64,000 bases of DNA from Trachythela sp. YZ-2020 (taxonomy: Eukaryota > Cnidaria > Anthozoa > Malacalcyonacea > Clavulariidae). Location: positions 10,453,501-10,517,500 of the forward strand of contig JADLSH010000393.1 in the NCBI GenBank assembly GCA_016169945.1, given 5' to 3'. The notes below the pieces were generated by a model, which was given only the letters and a program-made list of their open reading frames with translations, was not told the DNA's origin and did no database searches. A program made the position numbers and the translations under genes. How positions within the stretch are numbered: the first letter of the stretch is position 1; each line of letters opens with the position of its first letter. Below, one piece after another: positions 8,530-19,611 of the stretch.

Positions 8530-10568
8530 AAGTAACAACACCCTATCCTAGCCTCCACGGAAGATTTTCAATGATCTCTTTTTAATTTTAGAGGAGTATA
8601 TGATGTTGTATGATGCAATATTAAAAAAGTTTGGATTCCTTAAGTTGTAAATATTTGAATGCTTTGTAGGTAAAAGATGGTGAATTTTATGATGTTTGTC
8701 ATTTACTATGGATTTGAAAACTTTAATACATAATCCTTTCCTTCTTGTCCTCAAGGTTTCCATATCTAATTCTTCAATGGCTTCTGAATATGATAAGTCC
8801 GGGCATATGATGCGCAAAGCTCTTTTCTCAATCCGCTCTATTTGGTCTGAAAGATATTCCGGGAGGCCGTAATGAAATACCTGACACGCATATTTAACAA
8901 TTAGATTATGAGCTCAAGATTTCTATGAGGTGATAGTTGATGAAGGCGAAGCCCGAATGAACTATCATCTCATAGAAATCGAGAGCGAATAATCTAATTG
9001 TTTTTGTAGAAACCAGCAAGAAAACAGTATAATTTATTGAAATAAATTCGTAAAAAATCGCGCCGAGGAGATGGCTGTTTCGCTACTCGCTATCTATCGA
9101 CAATTAGATAGCGAGTAGCGTAGCCAATCAAATTACAGCATTTGCAATAGTATACTAGTATGATTCTACAATCAAAAATAGATCTTATAGAGGCGATGCA
9201 GAAACATTTTAAATCATTGTCACTAAGACCCGATCTCTTAAGTTCTTTCAGCAGATACAGTCAGGTCTTGGCCCTTGGGTGATCAATAAACCAAGAATCG
9301 TTGCTTTTTCAACACGCTCTATGTTAGTTCCGTTTATCGTTATCGGCGGAAAAACAGGTTCACTACAGCTTCATTAGGTTCATCACAATCTCGTTGCATT
9401 TTATCGGGTTGAGTTGGAATATATTGTCAGCGGACCAATTCACAATAGAATTAGCAATATCTTGTAAGGAACTTGTAAACTCTTCATTACATATATATCA
9501 TGAAACATTGGTGTCGTCTGCATATTTGAGCATATCACCTTCAAAATCATCAGACGGAATCGAAAGATCGTTGATCATAAGGAGAAACAGCCATGGACCC
9601 AATTTGGTTCCCTGAGGAACTCCAGCATATACAGGCTTCCAATTTGAAAAACAGTCCGAGTAGAGGATTTACTCTTTGCAGTCGTCCACGTAAAAAATCT
9701 ACTATCCAATTAAACACCTATGGTTTAACACCAATTCGCTGCAGTTTCTGGCAAAGAATGTTATGGTCTATTAGGTCAAATGCCTTCCGATAATCCGTAA
9801 GCAGCGCTCGTACGGTTCCACCCCTCTCATCAACAGTTTATGTCCAACGATGAATTAAGGATATTAGGGCCAATGTAGTACTGGACCCAGGGATAAAACC
9901 ATATTGATTGGGATCTACACATGACATTATTGAAGGTTTAAGATCATATGAAATAACAATTTCCTCAACAATTTTGCACAATGACGATGTGAGTGATATA
10001 GGCCGCAGATCTTTATTAACGTCCAACACAACCTTATTTTTAGGGATGGGACATACATTTGCTAGCTTCCACACTGCGGGTAGCTGTTCCTCCCGAAAAG
10101 ACGCATTCAGTATCACAGTAACAGGTGTGACAAGTAAATCTGCAAGCGTCTTTAAAACCCAATTAGATAGATTATCAGGGCCACTTGATCTACCTGGACT
10201 GATACGCTGTAAATAAGACAGCACCTCCTCGACAGAGACAACAATTGGGGTATCGTTTTCAGACATAGCAGCCACATTATCGTCTAAAGGAGGGTAATTA
10301 TGCATGGGTTCCAAAAAAGTGTCATTTATCAGATTACTAAGAACCGTAGGGTCTTGTGTACTGTATCCTGTTCTAGATTTGCAAAAATGTTATCAGGTGT
10401 TCCCAGGGAAAGACCACAGAACCGTTTTACTTCCCTCCACCAGTCCTTTGGTATAGTATGCTTCATTGGCTTTGACCTTATTTTCATAATCCAACTTGCG
10501 ACACCTTTTCCCAGAACGATTGACTTTATTTCGTAATATTTTATAAAGCGGTTGGTTACCTTGGGCAA
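8530..10568 (-). pseudogene. CR1/L2-like non-LTR retrotransposon reverse transcriptase, degenerate
   Basis: Read from 10568 leftward. A linker (PKDWWREVKRFCGLS, then DNIFANLE) is followed by the RT N-terminal blocks SSGPDNLSNWVLK, LPAVWKLANVCPIPK and DLRPISLTSSLCKIVEE, then DPNQYGF. An AFD-type block lies near 9790 (TDYRKAFDLIDHN), the catalytic YADD box near 9510-9530 (GDMLKYADDTN), and the C-terminal tail at 8548-8817 (LRIICPDLSYSEAIEELDME in essence). Stops and frame changes, a palindromic insertion at 8898-9000 and loss of the endonuclease domain show it is dead. Both ends abut 10-bp satellite DNA. Confidence 0.85.
8898..9000. repeat. Foldback palindrome inserted in the RT pseudogene
   Basis: Arms run from CAATTAGATTATGAGCTC to its complement ending ATAATCTAATTG, around a GAAGGCGAAGCCCGAA centre. 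It belongs to the foldback family also seen at 23789-23938 and 44620-44752. A second small palindrome (CTACTCGCTATCTATCG) is nearby at 9077-9121. Confidence 0.75.
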
Positions 10569-10576
10569 GAGATGTT

Positions 10577-11540
10577 GTATGGTGCTATATGGTGGTGTAT
10601 GATGCTATATGATGCTAAATGATGCTATATGATGCTATATGATGCTATATGATGCTATATGATGCTAGATGATGGTGTATGATGCTATATGATGCTATAT
10701 GATGCTATATGATGCTATATGATGCTATATGATGCTATATGATGCTATATGATGCTATATGATGCTATATGATGCTATATGATGCTATATGATGCTAATG
10801 ATGCTATATGATGTAGTATGATGCTATATGATATTGTATGATGTTATATGATGTTGTATGATGCTATATGATCTAGATGTTGTATGATGTTATATGATGT
10901 CGTATTATGCTATATGATGCTGTATGATGCTATATGATGTTATATGATGCTATATGATGTTATATGATGCTATATGATGTAGTATGATGCTATATGATAT
11001 TGTATGATGCTGTATGACGCTATATATGATCATGTATGATGTTGTATGATGCTATATGAGGCTATATGATGCTATATGATGCTATATGACGGTGTATGTT
11101 GCTATATGACGCTATATGATGTTGTATGATGCTTTATGATGTTGTATGATTTATATGATGCTATATGATGTTGTATGATGCTTTATGATGGTGTATGATG
11201 CTATATGATGTTGTATGTTGCTATTTGATGTTGTATGATGCTATATAATGTTGCATGATGCTATATGATGTTGTATGATGCTATTTGTATTTGAGAAGAT
11301 TTGTATTTGAGAAGATCCCCAGTTAGCTAAAGCTAGTTCACACGAGGTCTTAAATGATGTTTAAGATGAATTTTAAATTTAATTTTAAATTTAATTTTAA
11401 ATTTAAATGATGTTTAAACGAGGTCTTAAATGATGCTATATGATGTTGTATGATGCTATATGATGCTATATGATGCTATATGATGTTGTATGATGCTATA
11501 TGATGTTGTATGATGCTATATGATGCTGTATGATGCTCGT
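10577..11540 (+). repeat. 10-bp satellite ATGATGCTAT, right block
   Basis: Arrays of TATGATGCTA with GTTGTATGATG variants from 10577 to 11295 and 11428-11540. They are interrupted at about 11296-11427 by AT-rich TTTTAAATTTAATTTTAAAT motifs. The unit matches the minus strand of the left block at 8237-8477. Confidence 0.85.
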
Positions 11541-12384
11541 GACAGCTATTCTGCATTTCCGTTATCGCCTGTGTACAGACGTTTACTCTTGCTGTATATA
11601 CATGCAGATAGGCTATTTTGCATTCTGAGTGACAGATCTAATGTGACAATGTGAGATTTTAATCCTTTCAGTTTTAGAACAAGAAATCTCATTTATCGTG
11701 AGAATTGAATTCATGGCAATCTCGTACCCAGAGCCATAGAAGTAAATGGCTCTGGCCACATGAGGTGAGTTAATTAGAAAATATCGGGAAAATCCAGTAT
11801 TTTGTGACCTGCGCAGTCGTGTTTTTCGTACTCGAAAATTCGTGCGCGAATAATATTTTCAAGAGGGGTGAAGATCGAATTTTTTACTAAAAAATGACAT
11901 TGTTCTTCGCAGTAAAATGACATTGCAGCTCAATGGGTTAAATTATCACTTCCCCTTGGTAAAATATTTTTAATGGAGGGATTTTCTTCAATAAAGTTAA
12001 GGGCAGTAGCTACTATACCAATGTGTTTGTGTGTGTGTTCGTTGTTGAATTTATAACCTCAATTTAAAATTTCTTTCAGATACGAGTTCCTAACGCTTCA
12101 TGGTAAAATGTTTATTCTTTTCACGACTAACGATAACTGAAATCAGACAATCACGACTCGCGATAAACCCCATCAACATGCACCCTCTTAAACTGCAAAT
12201 ACAAATGTTGCCACATATTTAATTGTCCATAACAACGTTACATAATTCTGTATATTGCCAACTAGTCAACAACTTTATATAAATGTTAAAAATATCAGGA
12301 AAAATCACAAAAAAATCACAATGATTTTTCAATCTCGTACACTTTTTAGGAGTGATTTTCCCCCTCGTTATATTCTGTAGCTTT
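11541..12384. other. No recognisable feature
   Basis: Single-copy-looking AT-rich sequence between two satellites. Only short ORFs without recognisable domains. Confidence 0.5.
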
Positions 12385-14315
12385 ATAGGATTCAATGATT
12401 CACTCTTAGGATTCAATGATTCACTCTTAGGATTCAATTATTCAATCTTAGGATTCAATTATTCAATCTTAGAATTCACTGATTCAATCTTAGGATTCAA
12501 TGATTCAATCTTAGGATTCACTGATTCAATCTTAGGATTCACTGATTCACTCTTAGGATTCAATGATTCACTCTTAGGATTCACTGATTCAATCTTGAAT
12601 TCAATGATTCAATCTTAGGATTCACTGATTCAATCTTAGGATTCACTGATTCACTCTTAGGATTCAATGATTCACTCTTAGGATTCACTGATTCAATCTT
12701 AGGATTCAATGATTCACTCTTAGGATTCAATGATTCAATCTTAGGATTCAGTGATTCAATCTTAGGATTCACTGATTCAATCTTAGGATTCACTGATTCA
12801 CTCTTAGGATTCAATGATTCACTCTTAGGATTCAATGATTCACTCTTAGGATTCACTGATTCAATCTTAGGATTCAATGATTCAATCTTAGGATTCAATG
12901 ATTCAATCTTGGAATTCAATTATTCAATCTTAGGATTCAATGATTCACTCTTAGGATTCACTGATTCAATCTTAGGATTCAATGATTCACTCTTAGGATT
13001 CAATGATTCAATCTTAGGATTCAATTATTCAATCTTAGGATTCAATGATTCAATCTTAGGATTCAATGATTCACTCTTAGGTTTCACTGATTCAATCTTA
13101 GGATTCAATGATTCACTCTTAGGATTCACTGATTCAATCTTAGGATTCAATGATTCAATATTAGGATTCAATGATTCACTCTTAGGATTCACTGATTCAA
13201 TCTTAGGATTCAATGATTCAATCTTAGGATTCAATGATTCACTCTTAGGATTCACTGATTCAATCTTAGGATTCAATGATTCACTCTTAGGATTCAATGA
13301 TTCAATCTTAGGATTCAATGATTCAATATTAGGATTCAATGATTCACTCTTAGGATTCAATGATTCAATCTTAGGATTCAATGATTCAATCTTGGGATTC
13401 AATTATTCAATCTTAGGATTCAATTATTCAATCTTAGGATTAAATGATTCGATCTTAGGACTCAATGATTCAATATTAGGATTCAATGATTCAATCTTAA
13501 TATTCAATGATTCAATCTTAGGATTCAATGATTCAATCTTAGGATTCAATTAATAATTCACTCTTAAGATTCAATGATTCAATCTTAGGATTCAATGATT
13601 CACCATTAGGATTCAATGATTCACTTTTAGTATTCAATGATTCACTTTTAGGATTCAATGATTCACTCTTAGGATTCAATGATTCACTCTTAGTATTCAA
13701 TGATTCACTCTTAGGATTCAATGATTCAATCTTAGGTTTCAATGATTCAATCTTAGGATTAAATGATTCGATCTTAGGACTCAATGATTCAATATTAGGA
13801 TTCAATGATTCCGCTGTCATATTCAATGATTCAATCTTAGGATTCAATGATTCAATCTTAGGATTCAATGATTCAATGTTAGGATTCAATGATTCAATCT
13901 TAGGATTCAATGATTCACTCTTAGGATTCAATGATTCACTCTTAGGATTCAATGATTCAATCTTAGGATTCAATGATTCAATCTTAGGATTCAGTGATTC
14001 AATCTTAGGATTCAATGATTTATCCTTAGGATTCAATGATTCAATCTTAGGTTTCAATGATTCAATCTTAGGATTCAGTGATTCACTATTAGGATTCAGG
14101 GGCGCCGGAAGCACGGTGTGGTAGCGGGCTTCCCGCTGCTGATTCACTCTTAGGATTCAATGATTCAATCTTAGGATTCAATGATTCAATCTTAGGATTC
14201 AGTGATTCAATCTTAGGATTCAATGATTTATCCTTAGGATTCAATGTTAGGATTCAATGATTCACTCTTAGGATTCAATTATTCACTCTTAGGATTCAAT
14301 GATTCAATCTTAGGA
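12385..14315 (+). repeat. 21-bp minisatellite (GATTCAATGATTCAATCTTAG)n
   Basis: About 90 copies of a 21-bp unit that is itself built from an 8-bp near repeat (GATTCAAT GATTCAAT CTTAG, one base trimmed). Common variants swap AAT for ACT. The period is a multiple of three, so long frames stay open on both strands: GFNDSIL repeats on plus (for example 12909-13553) and NPKIESL on minus (13539-14147). Blocks are duplicated: the variant TTAAATGATTCG appears at 13441 and 13760. A non-repeat island (GGGGCGCCGGAAGCACGGTG) sits at 14098-14135. Confidence 0.9.
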
Positions 14316-14324
14316 TCTAGCCAA

Positions 14325-14435
14325 CCAAAATAGAAGTGTTAAAGCAAAAAGACAGATACTTGTTCAGCGCGGAAATGGTTTTCTAGGATTGGTACTTGGT
14401 CCAATCTTAGAAGGACTTGCATAATTACTATAGAA
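14325..14435 (+). pseudogene. Polinton/Maverick-like small virion-protein fragment
   Basis: A short frame ends at TAA 14430 and reads KAKRQILVQRGNGFLGLVLG then PILEGLA. KR..LVQRG.GFLG tails of this type occur in small genes of animal Polinton/adintovirus-like elements. It sits directly after the 21-bp minisatellite and before other fragments of the same kind. The N-terminus is not recognisable. Confidence 0.4.
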
Positions 14436-14469
14436 TAGTCAGCATTAAATTCATGTCCTCATTCCAACT

Positions 14470-14757
14470 ATGGATAGCAACAAAAGAACATCTCCGATCC
14501 ATTGGCGCGTTCAAGATATACTCCGGTGTTTAAACGATAAAGTTGATAAACACAAAGCTGAAGAAATCCTTCAATCCATTCTCACATCGTCTACAGAGGA
14601 TCTTTTACAATATACAGTTTTACCTTATAATGCTGTGATTCCACAGCCGGCTGGATTAGGTATATTCATCAAAGGTCTTGTACAATTGGAAATTGATAAA
14701 GGTCTAATCACCGGCCAACGGACGAGTCCTCACAATGTTAGCACGGATGGAGAATGA
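14470..14757 (+). CDS. Unknown ORF within Polinton-like remnant
   Basis: A 95-aa frame that starts MDSNKRTSPIHWRVQDILRC and has a helical, charged N-terminal half. I do not recognise a domain. It overlaps the following cysteine-rich frame by about 20 bases in another frame. The context (between two Polinton-like virion-gene fragments) suggests it belongs to the same element. Confidence 0.4.
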   Translation: MDSNKRTSPIHWRVQDILRCLNDKVDKHKAEEILQSILTSSTEDLLQYTVLPYNAVIPQPAGLGIFIKGLVQLEIDKGLITGQRTSPHNVSTDGE

Positions 14758-15030
14758 GTTACGGCAAGATGAAGATACTGAGGATTCGCATTTGTTTGAA
14801 GATACAAGATGTAACAATTGTGAAAATTACTCACACATATCCCATTTGGGTACATGCCCTATCTGTGCATGGACAGATTTTTACTCGAGTTGTACCGGAT
14901 GTCACTGTATGATTTGTCATATAGACTGTCCAAAGATGATTTTACACATACGATTGAGTGTTGTTCACATTGTCATTGTGATGAAATATTGAACGTGCGT
15001 ACAAATAGAAGGTACTTTTATGAGCCCAAA
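14735..15030 (+). pseudogene. Cysteine-rich zinc-ribbon-like ORF with frame break
   Basis: The frame contains paired cysteines: CNNC, then CPIC, CTGCHCMIC and a later CCSHCHC in the neighbouring frame. The listed frame ends at 14992, but after about 14935 the cysteine pattern continues one frame over to a stop at about 15030, so a single-base shift is likely. Such Cys/His spacing suggests metal binding. Function unknown. Confidence 0.4.
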
Positions 15031-15249
15031 TAAAATACGCAAGTTAAGCATTTTCCTATCAGTTGAACGTTGGAAGCCGACCAAGATACTTGAAAAGATG
15101 AAAGGTGAACTTTCCCTGACGTAAAACTACTTACTGATCATCAGTACACAAGAAAGCAACGTACGTATTGGATACACTTGAAGCGCTGACTGGAGCAAGA
15201 AAGAGCGGTTTACTGGTCCCAGACGTTAAACTATTAACACATTAACATT

Positions 15250-15541
15250 ACTTAGAAATCAACATGGTGGTAGTATTGAAGGATTTCATGGAACAAGAAT
15301 GCAGAGGGGTCATGGACTCGGTAGTATTTTCAAAAGCCTTGAAAGATTTGCTATTCCTATACCGCTGAAACAAGGAACGCAAGCAGTAGGAAAGAGAGCG
15401 TTACAAGCAGCAACAGAAGTTGGTCAAGATGCACTCGATGGGAAAAAATGTGTCGAAATCAATAAAGTCTCGTGGACGGGAAGTTGTAAAAGACTTTGCT
15501 GAACAGGGAGCTAAGATGCTACTACAATCAGGGCGAGGAAA
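15250..15541 (+). pseudogene. Polinton-like minor virion protein fragment (GLGSIF type), frame-broken
   Basis: The frame contains an N-terminal GGSIEGFHGTRMQRGHGLGS with IFKSL directly after it, then a basic amphipathic stretch (KQGTQAVGKRALQAATEVG). The RG.GLG.IF.S.. plus AVGK.AL....... pattern is shared by small basic virion proteins of Polinton/adintovirus-type elements. Near 15470 the frame shifts; the other frame ends with a basic tail at TAA about 15541. It is therefore a broken old copy. No major capsid, ATPase, integrase or polymerase gene is visible here. Confidence 0.45.
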
Positions 15542-15726
15542 CAAGAGACGTTTCAGGCAGTAATATATCATCCGCCAAAAAGCAAAAACTATGTTACCAT
15601 CCAGAAGAGGAGCACATAAAACCTACAAGGTGGATAAGTGATGAAGAAAGAAGCGACGATGACGACTCGGACAGTGAATACTCCCAAGGGAGTGATGACA
15701 TTTATTATACTAACGTTGTAAAATAA
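15542..15726 (+). pseudogene. Acid-rich ORF tail downstream of the virion-like fragment
   Basis: Frame ends at TAA 15726 with an acidic serine/aspartate tail (EERSDDDDSDSEYSQGSDD). No domain recognised. Composition and position suggest the end of another gene of the same remnant, but this is weak. Confidence 0.25.
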
Positions 15727-15910
15727 ATTTTGTGTATATTTATCGACTAACAATGTACATTGTACAATATTTATCTGTCCTATCATTAAATATTCTCTGT
15801 GCAAATCACAGCTAGATAATCTTATTAATTACCGCTAATAACGTACTTACTAATGACTTACAGCCTACATAGCAACGCACAGCAACCGCTAAATGTTTAT
15901 ATACAATGTC

Positions 15911-15950
15911 CGTCGACAGTCACTCGCTCTATCAACTGAGCTACCGACGG
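15911..15950 (-). repeat. tRNA-like head (A box), probable SINE or tRNA pseudogene fragment
   Basis: The minus strand reads CCGTCGGTAGCTCAGTTGAT then AGAGCGAGTGACTGTCGACGG, with a canonical A box (TAGCTCAGTTGA) and a pairing CCGTCG..CGACGG stem. No B box follows, so this is not a functional tRNA gene. Confidence 0.5.
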
Positions 15951-16398
15951 TTTGACGGCCCTGTTTAGACTTTTGTAGCAGTCTAACGCTAGCCACAACC
16001 AGTGCCAATATAACTTGAAAACACCTTTGTATTTATATACGTTTAAAATTTGTAAACTTATTAGGTAAAGCGTCGCTATATTGGTTGTCTAAGTAGGAAA
16101 CACTTCACTAGATACGAATTTATTACTAATAAATCGTTATAAATCGACAAGTTTACGACAACAAAGCCATACATCTACTTGTTATTATGTAACCACAAAA
16201 TATGCTGAACTCAGCAAAATTCGCCTAGCCTGGTATGCTCCGTGACGTCATATTAATGAGGGTTGAGAGGTCTCAAAGGAGTAGGACCGAGTTGCATAAT
16301 TAATGTGCCCATCTTGTCATAGAGATTATAAAATAATTATAATAGTATAGATTATAATATTCGTTTATAATCTCTATGCCTGTTGTGCCCATCCCCAT

Positions 16399-16462
16399 CC
16401 CATCAATCTCGTACTCCGAGCCTGCGATCTTTTGGGAAGAATCGAAAGCTCTGGGATAATCC
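16399..16462 (-). repeat. Dispersed repeat with AATCTCGTACTCCGAGCCTG
   Basis: Reverse complement of the segment at about 22450-22530: both contain the TCGTAC..GAGCCTGCGATC, CTTTTGGGAAGAATCGAAAG and CTGGGATAATCCAT blocks. Shorter relatives (AATCTCGTACCCAGAGCC at 11721, CCCAATCTCGTACGAGATTG at 52322) also occur. Confidence 0.6.
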
Positions 16463-16542
16463 ATAACCGAAAGTGAATATGATTGGTCGTTGATACGGAA
16501 TGGAATGTCGCAATAATCAACAATAAATTATTAACCGTTATA

Positions 16543-16806
16543 CAGGGTGTCCCAAAAAAGGCTACCTTTTCAAATTCAAATTAGCATGTTAATTCAAGCA
16601 ACCTATTGTATTCAATATCCCATGTGTATAAAACTGTGTGTTTTTACGCATTTGTAGTTCAAAAGCGATAATGTACAGGGTGTCCCAAAAAAAAGGCTAC
16701 CTTTTCAAATTCAAATTAGCATGTTAATTGCTTGAAAAGGTAGCCTTTTTTTGGGACACCCTTTAACATGCTAATTTGAATTTGAAAAGGTAGCCTTTTT
16801 TTTGGG
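16543..16806. mobile_element. Mariner-type MITE pair (CAGGGTGTCCCAAAA ends)
   Basis: Two left ends (16543 and 16676) are each CAGGGTGTCCCAAAAAA followed by GGCTACCTTTTCAAATTCAA. Two right ends with the complement (TTTGGGACACCC) are at about 16761 and 16806. TA precedes each left end. The order left-left-right-right shows one copy placed inside another of the same family. Confidence 0.7.
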
Positions 16807-17022
16807 ACAGGTGTCCCCAAAAAAGTCCCCCTTTAGAAATCACTCTTGTGCGTTATTATACCTTTGGGAATTTAATTGAATTGTACATGAACGGCGGAAG
16901 TATTTACAACTTCCCTACGTCCAAATAATTGTGTTGCTGTTCGTTTTAGAAGCTATTTTAAATTCCCAGAGGTATAACAACGCACGTTTAACAACAAAAG
17001 AGTGATTTCTACAGGGTGTATA

Positions 17023-17266
17023 CAGGGTGTATCAAAAAAAACGCAACCACTTAATATTCTAAGATATTCACTTTGTTTTCAAGCACAATAGATTTAAGCC
17101 CCTGGGAATTTAAAATGGCTTCTAATCGTTTTCCAGAGCATAACTGTCGAATTACTAATACGATTAGGAAAGCTATTTTAAATTCCCAGGGCCTAAAATC
17201 ATTTGTGCTTAAAACAAAGTGAATTTCTTGGGAATTCCGAGGTTGCGTTTTTTTTTATACACCCTG
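17023..17266. mobile_element. Mariner-type MITE inserted in the terminal repeat of 17012-19307
   Basis: Ends CAGGGTGTATCAAAAAAAAC and GTTTTTTTTTATACACCCTG, with arms through TTCACTTTGTTTTCAAGCAC (inverted near 17205-17225). TA duplications lie at 17021-17022 and 17267-17268. Confidence 0.75.
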
Positions 17267-17559
17267 TATAAAAAGGAGACTTTTAGAAATCGGTCCTATT
17301 GTTATAATTTGTATGCCTAAGTATGATGTTAAACCCATGGGTGCGTAAACACAATAAAGTCATATTTTAAGCATGGATAAGTTATTGGTTTCGTTTAGCA
17401 CATTATGCTTATCGAGTTTAACGCCAAGCCGTGAGCCATTAAGAAGTTGACATACGTGAAACAAAACGGTTTATATTTATTTATTTTACATGTATTATGT
17501 ACAAATCAAACGTCGTGGCCTTCGACATGGCGCCCATTCAATGTTCGCCTGTCCATTAA

Positions 17560-17958
17560 GGCCGGGCTCCACTTGCACGTACGTACGCACAATTGCACGC
17601 ACGTATGTGTTTATACTTTCGTGAAATTTGATTGGTTAAAAACTTGACGGCCGCACAGAAAGTAGAATACAGTTCTACTGTCATACGTACAAAAAGTTAG
17701 CCGCGACGGTCAAGATTAGCGATCATTTTCGAGTCACAGAGCATGCGCAAAATCGGCCGCGCTGGCCGTACGTGCAACTAGTGCTAATCTTGACCAAGCT
17801 AATCTTGACCGTCGCGGCTAACTTTTTGTACGTATGACAGTAGAACTGTATTCTACTTTCTGTGCGGCCGTCAAGTTTTTAACCAATCAAATTTCACGAA
17901 AGTATAAACACATACGTGCGTGCAATTGTGCGTACGTACGTGAAAGTGGAGGCCGGCC
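17560..17958. mobile_element. piggyBac-like MITE, complete, long arms
   Basis: TTAA at 17556-17559 and 17959-17962. Arms of about 175 bp start GGCCGGGCTCCACTTGCACG and end with the complement (GTGGAGGCCGGCC). The centre holds GCATGCGCAAAATCGGCCGC. No ORF. Related half copy at 7832-8051. Confidence 0.85.
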
Positions 17959-19309
17959 TTAACGCGTACTAGACGGCCGGCCAGGCTTGAAAAAAGTGTC
18001 TAGAAAACACTGTCGATGGCATTTTTTGTTACAAGCATGGAACTAAGTAAAATGTCTTAGGATAGTGTTTACTTTGGGAGTGAGAGTGGTTGCCAACCAT
18101 AATTTTTTATTTATGTGCTAAAATATGAAGGTTTTTTCTAAAACATTTCGAAGGATGGGATTTTTGTCGAATGCTGTATTTTATATTACTAATATTAGTG
18201 CATGTTTTATTTTAATTGGCTGACTATCTAATTAACATTTGTAAAGCTCGGGTAATCTTCTTTCGTATAATTCAAAATGATATGCTAATAAGAAACATGG
18301 CGCAAATACATCAAAACACGACCTTTCAAAAAGAAGCCACAACAATATGTTTTTTTGTGTTACAGACAGGCAACAATCACATGTGTTTAGATTACATACG
18401 AATCAGTATTACACGCCCGGTTGCCACCCGTGTAACACAATATATTTCTGTTGAGCCAGTCAAGTTTTGGCATGTAAATGGTTGAAAAACAGCATGTTGG
18501 CGCAAACACGTAGTTTTACTACAACACATAGACCTTCAAAATCGGTAAATATTCGAAATTAAACGCAATAATTGACGAATTTAAGCCTTTGGGTAACCAC
18601 TCGTCCTAATAAATCCATCCTTATTTTGAAACTCGCCTCCATACAGGTATTTTAACAAGTGTAATAGTAATACCATTTTCTCATTAGCATGTCACTTTGA
18701 GTTATGACAATTAAGCAAAGGAGGAATTTGCACATGTTAATTAGGTGGTGAACCAATTACAATAAATCCATGATATCGAAAATTGCTTTTAAATGGATTC
18801 CCATCTATCAAAATGTCGTTATAAAAACCTTCCAATTTCGGTACATAAATAGAAAAATGACGGAAGGCAACCACTTTCACCGACAAAGTGAACACACTCC
18901 AATGACATTTAGTGTGGTTTCCTGCTTGTAACAAAAAATGCCATCGACAGTCACTTTTTTCGAGGCTGGCCGGTTGTCTATACTGCCCGACTAATGGTGG
19001 CAGGCTGCTTATGCGCATTTTAATTTCTAAAAGTCTGCTTTTAATATACGCACCCTGCCAATTATTCCACATGGTTCCAGTTGAGAGACCAAAGACAAAT
19101 GAAAAATTCGCTCGCACGAAAAAATTTCGCAGTGGGAAAACCGGCATATGGGTGGCACTGCTATTATGCATTTTTTTTTCTAAAGTCTGCTTTAATATAT
19201 ACGCACCCTGCCAATATTCAACGCGTCAGTGGGCTCGGTAGCGCTCAACCATTCAAATTATAACAATGGGACCGATTTCTAAAGGTCTCTTTTTTTTATA
19301 CACCCTGTA

Positions 19310-19490
19310 CAGGGTGTCTCAAAAAAACCGCTACCCTTGGAAATTAGAGGCTTTAGAAATTTCGCTTTGTCTGGCATATTTGCATGCAATTAGAAGCAAA
19401 TAAGCAATTTTAAATTCCCAAGTGTACAAAATCGAGGCTTTTTCTAAAGCCTCTAATTTCTAAGGGTAGCGGGTTTTTTGAGACACCCTG
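19310..19490. mobile_element. Mariner-type MITE
   Basis: Ends CAGGGTGTCTCAAAAAAACC and GGTTTTTTGAGACACCCTG with arms through CGCTACCCTTGGAAATTAGA (inverted near 19448-19470). TA flanks both sides (19308-19309, 19491-19492), and the left TA is shared with the element ending at 19307. Confidence 0.8.
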
Positions 19491-19556
19491 TATAGGCCCA
19501 GAAGCGTAATTATTTGCACAGCCATATGGTATTTGCAGTTTTTTTGATACACCCTG
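19491..19556. mobile_element. Right end of a further mariner-type MITE
   Basis: GCAGTTTTTTTGATACACCCTG ends at 19556 before TA. A matching left end is not found, so this copy is truncated or disrupted by the element at 19310-19490. Confidence 0.45.
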
Positions 19557-19611
19557 TATAGGGAGACTTTTTGGGGGACACCCTGTATTGTATTAAGAAT
19601 ATAAAACCATA

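Larger units (their letters stand above)
17012..19307. mobile_element. 2.3-kb foldback mariner-type element containing two further elements
   Basis: Bounded by TA at 17010-17011 and 19308-19309. Left end CAGGGTGTA continues after an insertion as TAAAAAGGAGACTTTTAGAA; the right end is its complement (ACCGATTTCTAAAGGTCTCT, then TATACACCCTG). Long arms match further in: CGATGGCATTTTTTGTTACA at 18014 is repeated inverted near 18930-18950. It contains the MITE at 17023-17266 and the piggyBac-like MITE at 17560-17958. No transposase frame is visible. Confidence 0.65.
16808..19585. mobile_element. Outer mariner-type MITE of the nested complex
   Basis: Left end CAGGTGTCCCCAAAAAAGTC (one G lost), right end GACTTTTTGGGGGACACCCTG. 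Its inner arms (TTTAGAAATCACTCTTGTGC and GAGTGATTTCTA) meet at 17009, where the 17012-19307 element has inserted into TA. TA flanks the right end (19586-19587). Confidence 0.6.

Noticed and set aside
12909..13553. 214-aa ORF (and minus-strand 202-aa ORF at 13539-14147) as protein-coding genes
   Set aside because: They are translations of the 21-bp minisatellite, open on both strands, with no start context, splice sites or unique sequence.
15911..15950. Functional tRNA gene
   Set aside because: Only the A-box half is present; no B box or acceptor stem closure.
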